A stretch of 64,000 nucleotides of DNA from Paenibacillus faecis. GTDB lineage: Bacteria; Bacillota; Bacilli; Paenibacillales; Paenibacillaceae. How positions within the stretch are numbered: the first letter of the stretch is position 1; the number at the start of each line of letters is the position of its first letter. A program made the position numbers and the translations under genes. This document shows, one piece after another, positions 59,321-64,000 of the stretch. The DNA is taken from assembly GCF_008084145.1 (NCBI RefSeq), contig NZ_VSDO01000002.1, positions 868,001 to 932,000 of the forward strand, given 5' to 3'. The notes beneath the pieces were generated by a model. That model was given only the letters and a program-made list of their open reading frames with translations, did no database searches and was not told the DNA's origin.

Positions 59321-60277
59321 ATGGGTGCAGAAACGGTTTTACAGGTAGAACATTTGAAGAAAAAAATCGGCGCGAAGTGGATCGTTAAGGACGTGAGCTT
59401 CGAGGTTCGGGCGGGGGAAATCTTCGGCTTCCTGGGTCCGAACGGCGCGGGGAAGACGACCACCATCCGTATGCTGGTCGACCTGATCCGTCCCACGGAA
59501 GGGAGCGTGCGGGTTTGCGGTTTTGATGTGAACCGGGAGCCGGAACGCGCCCTCGCGTTTGTCGGTTCCATCGTAGAGAATCCCGAGGTTTATTCCTACC
59601 TGACCGGATTCGAAAACCTGGAGCAATTCGCCCGCATGATGCCGGGGGTGGACCGGAAGCGGATCGTGGAAGTCAGCGAAATGGTCGGACTGCAGGAGCG
59701 GATCCATGACAAGGTGAAAACCTACTCGCTGGGCATGCGTCAGCGGCTCGGCATCGCGCAGGCCCTGCTCGGACGGCCGAAGCTGCTGATTCTGGACGAG
59801 CCGACAAACGGTCTCGACCCCAAGGGAATCAAAGAGCTACGGCAATTTATTCGCGGCTTGGCGGAAGAGGGGTTGGGCGTATTAGTCTCAAGCCACTTGC
59901 TTAGCGAGATTCAGCTGCTGTGCGACCGCGTGGCCATTATCAGCCGGGGAAGCGTACTTGCGGTCGGCAAGGTGAGCGAATTGATCCGTGAAAGCGCCGG
60001 CTATGTCATATGGGAGCTTTCGCCGAAAGCGGAGGGCCGGGCACTGCTTGAGGCCTCGGGGATCCAGGTGATCGAAAGGGCGGAAGAGGTGCTCGACGAT
60101 GCCGTCCTGGCGGGGATGTCCGCCAACTCGGTGGTGGCCCAAATGCCGGGCGAGGACGTTCCGGAGCTGCTCTCGAGTCTCGTTGCCGCCGGCGTGAAAG
60201 TGAGCGCGGTGCACAAAATCAATCCGACGCTGGAACAACTGTTCCTGGAAATGACGGGCGGTGAGACGATTGAATAA
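59321..60277 (+). CDS. ABC-2 type exporter ATPase
   Basis: 318 residues; ATG nine bases after AGGAGGG, three codons inside an alternative GTG. Walker A GPNGAGKTT (~40), Q-loop VENPEVYSYLTG, signature YSLGMRQRLGIAQAL (~139), Walker B LLILDEPTNGLDPKG, switch VSSHLL. A C-terminal accessory region (~220-318) is typical of drug/antibiotic exporters (BcrA-like or NatA-like). Overlaps the permease start by 17 bases. Confidence 0.9.
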   Translation: MGAETVLQVEHLKKKIGAKWIVKDVSFEVRAGEIFGFLGPNGAGKTTTIRMLVDLIRPTEGSVRVCGFDVNREPERALAFVGSIVENPEVYSYLTGFENLEQFARMMPGVDRKRIVEVSEMVGLQERIHDKVKTYSLGMRQRLGIAQALLGRPKLLILDEPTNGLDPKGIKELRQFIRGLAEEGLGVLVSSHLLSEIQLLCDRVAIISRGSVLAVGKVSELIRESAGYVIWELSPKAEGRALLEASGIQVIERAEEVLDDAVLAGMSANSVVAQMPGEDVPELLSSLVAAGVKVSAVHKINPTLEQLFLEMTGGETIE

Positions 60278-61265
60278 ATCCCTCATGATTTCATTGATCC
60301 AGAACGAAATGATCAAAATGATTCAGAAAAAACGATTTTACGTCGTTCTGTTGGTTTTGCTTGTTCTTGTGCCGATCTTCGCTTACGCGCAAATGAAGCA
60401 GGCGGAGGACAAAATCGAGAAATACGGCAGCGATTGGCGCCGGGAAGTACAGCAGGCGATCACCGACAATCAGAACTCGCTCGGAAGCGACCGGGTACCC
60501 GAGGAATGGAAAAAATACCGGCAAATTTATATCCAGCAATTAAAGTACTATCTGGAGCATGATGTGAATCCGGCACAGCCCGGCGGGGTCTCTTTTACCC
60601 GAGAATTCCTCGACAACGCTTCATCCTTGTTTATCCCGCTGCTGATCATGGGCATTGGCTCGGACATCGTCTCCTCGGAACGGACGTCCGGCACGATCAA
60701 AGTGCTGCTGACCCGTCCGGTCCGCCGCTGGAAAATTCTGCTGAGCAAACTGATCACGCTGATGATGTTCGTATCGCTGATCGTTTTATCCACTTTTGTC
60801 ATATGCTATTTGATATCGGGCCTCTTTTTCGGATACCGGGGATTTGACGCACCTGTGTTTACGGGGTTCCAACTTTCCGGGTCCGATGTGGACGTATCGG
60901 CGGTGCATGCGGTCCCGCAGTGGAAGTATTTGTTCATGCAGGCCGGGTTGGTGTGGTTTGTCGGCGTGACCGTAGCGGTGTTGGCTTTCATGGTTTCGGT
61001 TTTGGTCCGCAGTACGGCGGCCAGTATCGTCATTATGATGGCGTCGCTGATCGCGGGCAGCATTTTGAGCAATATGGCTTCGTCGTGGGCGAGCGCCAAG
61101 TATTTGTTTATGGTCAACCTGGGATTAACCAATTATTTGGCGGGCACGCCGGCGCCCATCGAGGGAATGACGCTCGGTTTTTCCTTGGCCGTGCTGGGGC
61201 TTTGGGCCGCCGCTTCATTGGTCGTTTCATTCCTTGTCTTTACGAAACAGGATATATTGCATTAA
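60261..61265 (+). CDS. ABC-2 type exporter permease
   Basis: 334 residues from a GTG; a TTG at 60270 is a good alternative. Six membrane helices: one near 20-38, then a ~90-residue outside loop containing EDKIEKYGSDWRREVQQAITDNQ, then five more. IVSSERTSGTIKVLLTRPVRRWKILLSKLI is the cytoplasmic motif of ABC-2 permeases. Substrate unknown. Confidence 0.88.
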   Translation: MRRLNKSLMISLIQNEMIKMIQKKRFYVVLLVLLVLVPIFAYAQMKQAEDKIEKYGSDWRREVQQAITDNQNSLGSDRVPEEWKKYRQIYIQQLKYYLEHDVNPAQPGGVSFTREFLDNASSLFIPLLIMGIGSDIVSSERTSGTIKVLLTRPVRRWKILLSKLITLMMFVSLIVLSTFVICYLISGLFFGYRGFDAPVFTGFQLSGSDVDVSAVHAVPQWKYLFMQAGLVWFVGVTVAVLAFMVSVLVRSTAASIVIMMASLIAGSILSNMASSWASAKYLFMVNLGLTNYLAGTPAPIEGMTLGFSLAVLGLWAAASLVVSFLVFTKQDILH

Positions 61266-61404
61266 AATGGACAAGGATAACAAAACATCTGTTTGCATTG
61301 TAGACGTAAGTGCTTGTTCTAAAGAGAGAAACTTCCCAAGAGTAAACCTTTCGGAACAACCTCTTTACAGGGACTACATAAAGAAGATAAAAGGGGGAGC
61401 ATGA

Positions 61405-63390
61405 ATGGCCGAACAAATCGATTTGTTCGAAGACGCCTCCGGGGTCAAGCCGGGCCAGGCGGCTTCGGGATACGAAGCGGACGACATTCAGGTGCTCGAA
61501 GGGCTTGTCGCGGTACGTAAACGACCAGGCATGTATATCGGCAGTACGAGCTCGTCGGGACTTCATCATCTGGTATGGGAAATTGTGGATAATGCGGTCG
61601 ACGAGCATTTGGCCAAATTTTGCACCAAAATCGAGATTACACTGAATAAAGACGGATCTGTCACGGTATTCGATAACGGCCGCGGCATTCCGACCGGTAT
61701 GCACAAAACCGGTATTCCGACGCCGCAGGTCGTCTATACGATTCTCCACGCCGGCGGGAAATTCGGCGGCGCCGGTTACAAGAAGTCGGGCGGCTTGCAC
61801 GGCGTGGGCGCTTCCGTAACCAATGCCTTGTCCGAGTGGCTGGAAGTCGAAATTTACCGGGAGGGCAAAATTCACCGGATGCGGTTCGAGTACTGGGTGG
61901 ACGACCAGGGTGTCGAGCATGTCGGTGAACCGGTCACGGGCCTCGAAGTGCTTGGAAACACGAACCGGACCGGGACAAAGGTGACGTTTAAGCCGGACAT
62001 TCGCGTCTTTGTCAATGGAATCGGGCTCAATTACGATACGCTCGCGGAACGTTTACAGGAGATCGCTTTTCTGAATTCGGGCCTCAAAGTGACCTTGAAG
62101 GATGAGCGGTCGGATCGTTTCGACGAGTTTTTTTACGAGGGCGGCGCCAGCCAGTTCGTGCAATTCCTGAATGAAGGCAAAGACGTGCTGCATGACGTGG
62201 TCCATTTCTACGCGGAGCGCGACGATATCGAGGTGGAGGTGGCCCTGCAGTATAACGCGGGGTACACGGAAACGCTCGCTTCCTTTGTGAACTCGATTCC
62301 GACCCGGGGCGGCGGAACGCATGAAACGGGCTTCAAGACGGCCTACACGCGCGTCATGAACGATTATGCCCGCAAGAACGGCATGTTGAAGGAGAAGGAC
62401 AAGAACCTCGAAGGCAACGATCTGCGCGAAGGTATGATGGCCGTCATCAGCGTTAAAATGTCGGAGGTCGAGTTTGTGGGCCAGACGAAGGATCAGCTCG
62501 GCAGCGCTTCCGCGCGGAGCGCGGTCGACGCGGTCGTATCCGAGAAGATGGCGCTGTTCCTGGAAGAGAATCCGCAGGTCGCGCAGACGCTGATCAAAAA
62601 GGCGGTTCAGGCCTCCAAAGCGCGGGAAGCGGCGCGCAAAGCCCGGGACGAGATGCGTTCGGGCAAGAAGCGGAGCGAAAGCTCCAATCTGGGCGGGAAG
62701 CTGACGCCGGCGCAATCAAAGGATTTCTCGCGCAACGAATTGTTCATCGTTGAAGGCGATTCCGCCGGCGGTTCCGCCAAGCAGGGCCGGGACTCCAAAA
62801 TTCAGGCGATTCTGCCGCTGAAAGGCAAGCCGATGAATCCGGAGAAGGCCCGGCTGGCCGATATTTTAAAGAACGACGAGTACCGGGCGATTATCTCGGC
62901 GATCGGCGCCGGAATCGGGCCGGAATTTGCGGTGGAAGACAGCAACTATTCCAAAATTATTATTATGACCGATGCCGATACGGACGGGGCGCATATCCAG
63001 GTGCTGCTGCTGACCTTCTTTTACCGTTACATGAAACCGTTGATCGACGCGGGCCGGGTTTATATCGCCCAGCCTCCGCTGTACAAGATCACAAGGCGTT
63101 CCGGCAAGCTGGAAACTGTCCGGTACGCGTGGAGCGAGGAACAGCTGCAGAATTATTTGAAGGAGTTCGGTAAAAATTTTGAACTTCAACGGTATAAAGG
63201 ACTCGGGGAGATGAACCCCGAGCAGCTCTGGGAGACGACGATGAATCCCGAAACCCGCACCATGCTCCAGGTCCAGATCGAGGACGCCGCGAAGGCGGAA
63301 CGGCGCGTCTCCACCCTGATGGGAGACAAAGTCGATCCGCGGAAGCGCTGGATTGTGGAGAATGTGGATTTCACGGATTACGAGGAATAG
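61405..63390 (+). CDS. parE: DNA topoisomerase IV subunit B
   Basis: 661 residues. GHKL ATPase: WEIVDNAVDEHLA (~65), DNGRGIPTGMHK (~91), GGLHGVGASVTNALS (~130), and a TOPRIM domain: VEGDSAGGSAKQGRD (~448), IIIMTDADTDGAHI (~524). GMHK-x-GIPTPQVVYTILHAGGKFGGAGYKKSGGL, LMGDKVDPRKRWI and the adjacent parC favour ParE over GyrB. The first ~20 residues (MAEQIDLFEDASGV) are a non-conserved lead. Confidence 0.93.
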   Translation: MAEQIDLFEDASGVKPGQAASGYEADDIQVLEGLVAVRKRPGMYIGSTSSSGLHHLVWEIVDNAVDEHLAKFCTKIEITLNKDGSVTVFDNGRGIPTGMHKTGIPTPQVVYTILHAGGKFGGAGYKKSGGLHGVGASVTNALSEWLEVEIYREGKIHRMRFEYWVDDQGVEHVGEPVTGLEVLGNTNRTGTKVTFKPDIRVFVNGIGLNYDTLAERLQEIAFLNSGLKVTLKDERSDRFDEFFYEGGASQFVQFLNEGKDVLHDVVHFYAERDDIEVEVALQYNAGYTETLASFVNSIPTRGGGTHETGFKTAYTRVMNDYARKNGMLKEKDKNLEGNDLREGMMAVISVKMSEVEFVGQTKDQLGSASARSAVDAVVSEKMALFLEENPQVAQTLIKKAVQASKAREAARKARDEMRSGKKRSESSNLGGKLTPAQSKDFSRNELFIVEGDSAGGSAKQGRDSKIQAILPLKGKPMNPEKARLADILKNDEYRAIISAIGAGIGPEFAVEDSNYSKIIIMTDADTDGAHIQVLLLTFFYRYMKPLIDAGRVYIAQPPLYKITRRSGKLETVRYAWSEEQLQNYLKEFGKNFELQRYKGLGEMNPEQLWETTMNPETRTMLQVQIEDAAKAERRVSTLMGDKVDPRKRWIVENVDFTDYEE

Positions 63391-63403
63391 AAGGTGACAT
63401 GAG

Positions 63404-64000
63404 TTGAGTTCATTGGAAAATTTTCTGCCGGCCTTCCTCGAGGAAGTCGTCGGCGACCGCTTTGGGCGGTATTCCAAATATATTATTCAAGACCGGGCGA
63501 TTCCCGATGTACGCGACGGATTAAAGCCGGTGCAGCGCCGGATCCTGTACGCGATGTACGATTCGGGGAATACGCCGGATAAACCCTACCGCAAATCCGC
63601 CAAAACGGTCGGGGACGTCATGGGGAACTATCATCCGCACGGGGACTCTTCCATCTATGAAGGCATGGTGCGGATGGCCCAGCCGTGGAAAATGGGACAT
63701 GTCCTGGTGGACGGTCATGGCAATTGGGGCTCACAGGACGACGATCCGGCCGCCGCTATGCGGTACACGGAGGCCCGCTTGTCGCCGATCGCCATGGAAC
63801 TGCTCCGCGATATCGAGAAGCGGACCGTCCCGTTCAAGGATAACTTTGACAATACCGCGATGGAACCGGTCGTCCTGCCTTCACGTTTTCCCAACCTGTT
63901 GGTCAACGGGGTCAGCGGGATTTCCGCCGGTTTTGCCACGGAGATTCCGCCGCACAACTTGCGGGAAGTCATCGACGCCTGCATCGCTGTGATGGAGAAG
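63404..64000 (+). CDS. parC: DNA topoisomerase IV subunit A (5' part)
   Basis: The first 199 codons; the gene leaves the window at the right edge. TTG start about seven bases after AAGGTGA, 13 bases from the parE stop. [76 protein letters not shown] is the winged-helix part with the quinolone-determining stretch (HGDSSIYE, sensitive-type serines), and [14 protein letters not shown] holds the catalytic tyrosine (~125). Confidence 0.94.
   Translation, partial: MSSLENFLPAFLEEVVGDRFGRYSKYIIQDRAIPDVRDGLKPVQRRILYAMYDSGNTPDKPYRKSAKTVGDVMGNYHPHGDSSIYEGMVRMAQPWKMGHVLVDGHGNWGSQDDDPAAAMRYTEARLSPIAMELLRDIEKRTVPFKDNFDNTAMEPVVLPSRFPNLLVNGVSGISAGFATEIPPHNLREVIDACIAVMEK

Overview
The window looks like a piece of chromosome from a GC-rich Bacillota of the Paenibacillus type. 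The evidence is Gram-positive gene content (ECF sigma/anti-sigma pair, Bce-type transporter, T-box leader, SLH-domain protein, AMIN amidases, GerMN lipoproteins, a YjcZ-like spore microprotein, a fused double dynamin, PspA, and parE-parC at the right edge), strong GGAGG ribosome binding sites, frequent TTG/GTG starts, and families of short dispersed repeats between genes. No rRNA, tRNA, phage or CRISPR locus was seen.

Layout. 0-1.6 kb (minus): a partial secreted serine hydrolase and an exported asparaginase. 2-4.2 kb: ECF sigma factor, anti-sigma factor and a membrane protein built of three ~100-residue repeats. 4.3-10.4 kb: a Bce-type detoxification system (regulator, sensor, ATPase, permease) followed closely by a DedA protein and UppP, so sensing, transport and recycling of the undecaprenyl carrier lie in one likely operon. 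10.6-16.7 kb (minus): proB-proA-proC-mtnW-mtnX-mtnB behind a proline T-box, joining proline synthesis to methionine salvage. 16.8-19.0 kb: mtnE and mtnU, divergent. 19.0-20.9 kb: a LysR regulator divergent from lepB across a perfect 15-bp inverted repeat, then a small zinc-ribbon membrane protein. 20.9-21.4 kb: an IS200-derived remnant carrying a palindromic motif array. 21.6-24.4 kb: a YjcZ-like microprotein, an unknown gene, and leuCD. 24.5-31.8 kb: a wall block with a tandem duplication of an amidase/GerMN-lipoprotein pair and a large SLH-domain protein. 31.8-32.7 kb: repeats, including a 141-bp direct duplication. 32.7-37.6 kb: nth, a small unknown gene and a double dynamin with an internal 30-bp triplet. 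37.8-41.4 kb: a heterodimeric ABC exporter whose first subunit carries an in-frame stop. 41.5-44.8 kb: purT, a GNAT gene, an AraC/GyrI-type regulator and a permuted papain-like gene. 45-54.4 kb: a response regulator, sensor kinase and sugar-binding lipoprotein (a three-part sensor), a metallo-beta-lactamase-fold protein, and mglBAC with a cre-like site. 54.6-61.3 kb: CAP protein, DhaK-DhaL, PspA plus a DUF4178-like partner behind a sigma-W-type promoter, SGNH hydrolase, and an ABC-2 type exporter. 61.4-64 kb: parE and the start of parC.

The most unusual points are two genes whose best starts are ATT and ATC, the proline/methionine-salvage operon, the bce-dedA-uppP arrangement, the IS200-derived repeat island, the duplicated amidase/GerMN pair and the interrupted ABC subunit. 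All functional names come from reading motifs and recalled family features; no database search was run.
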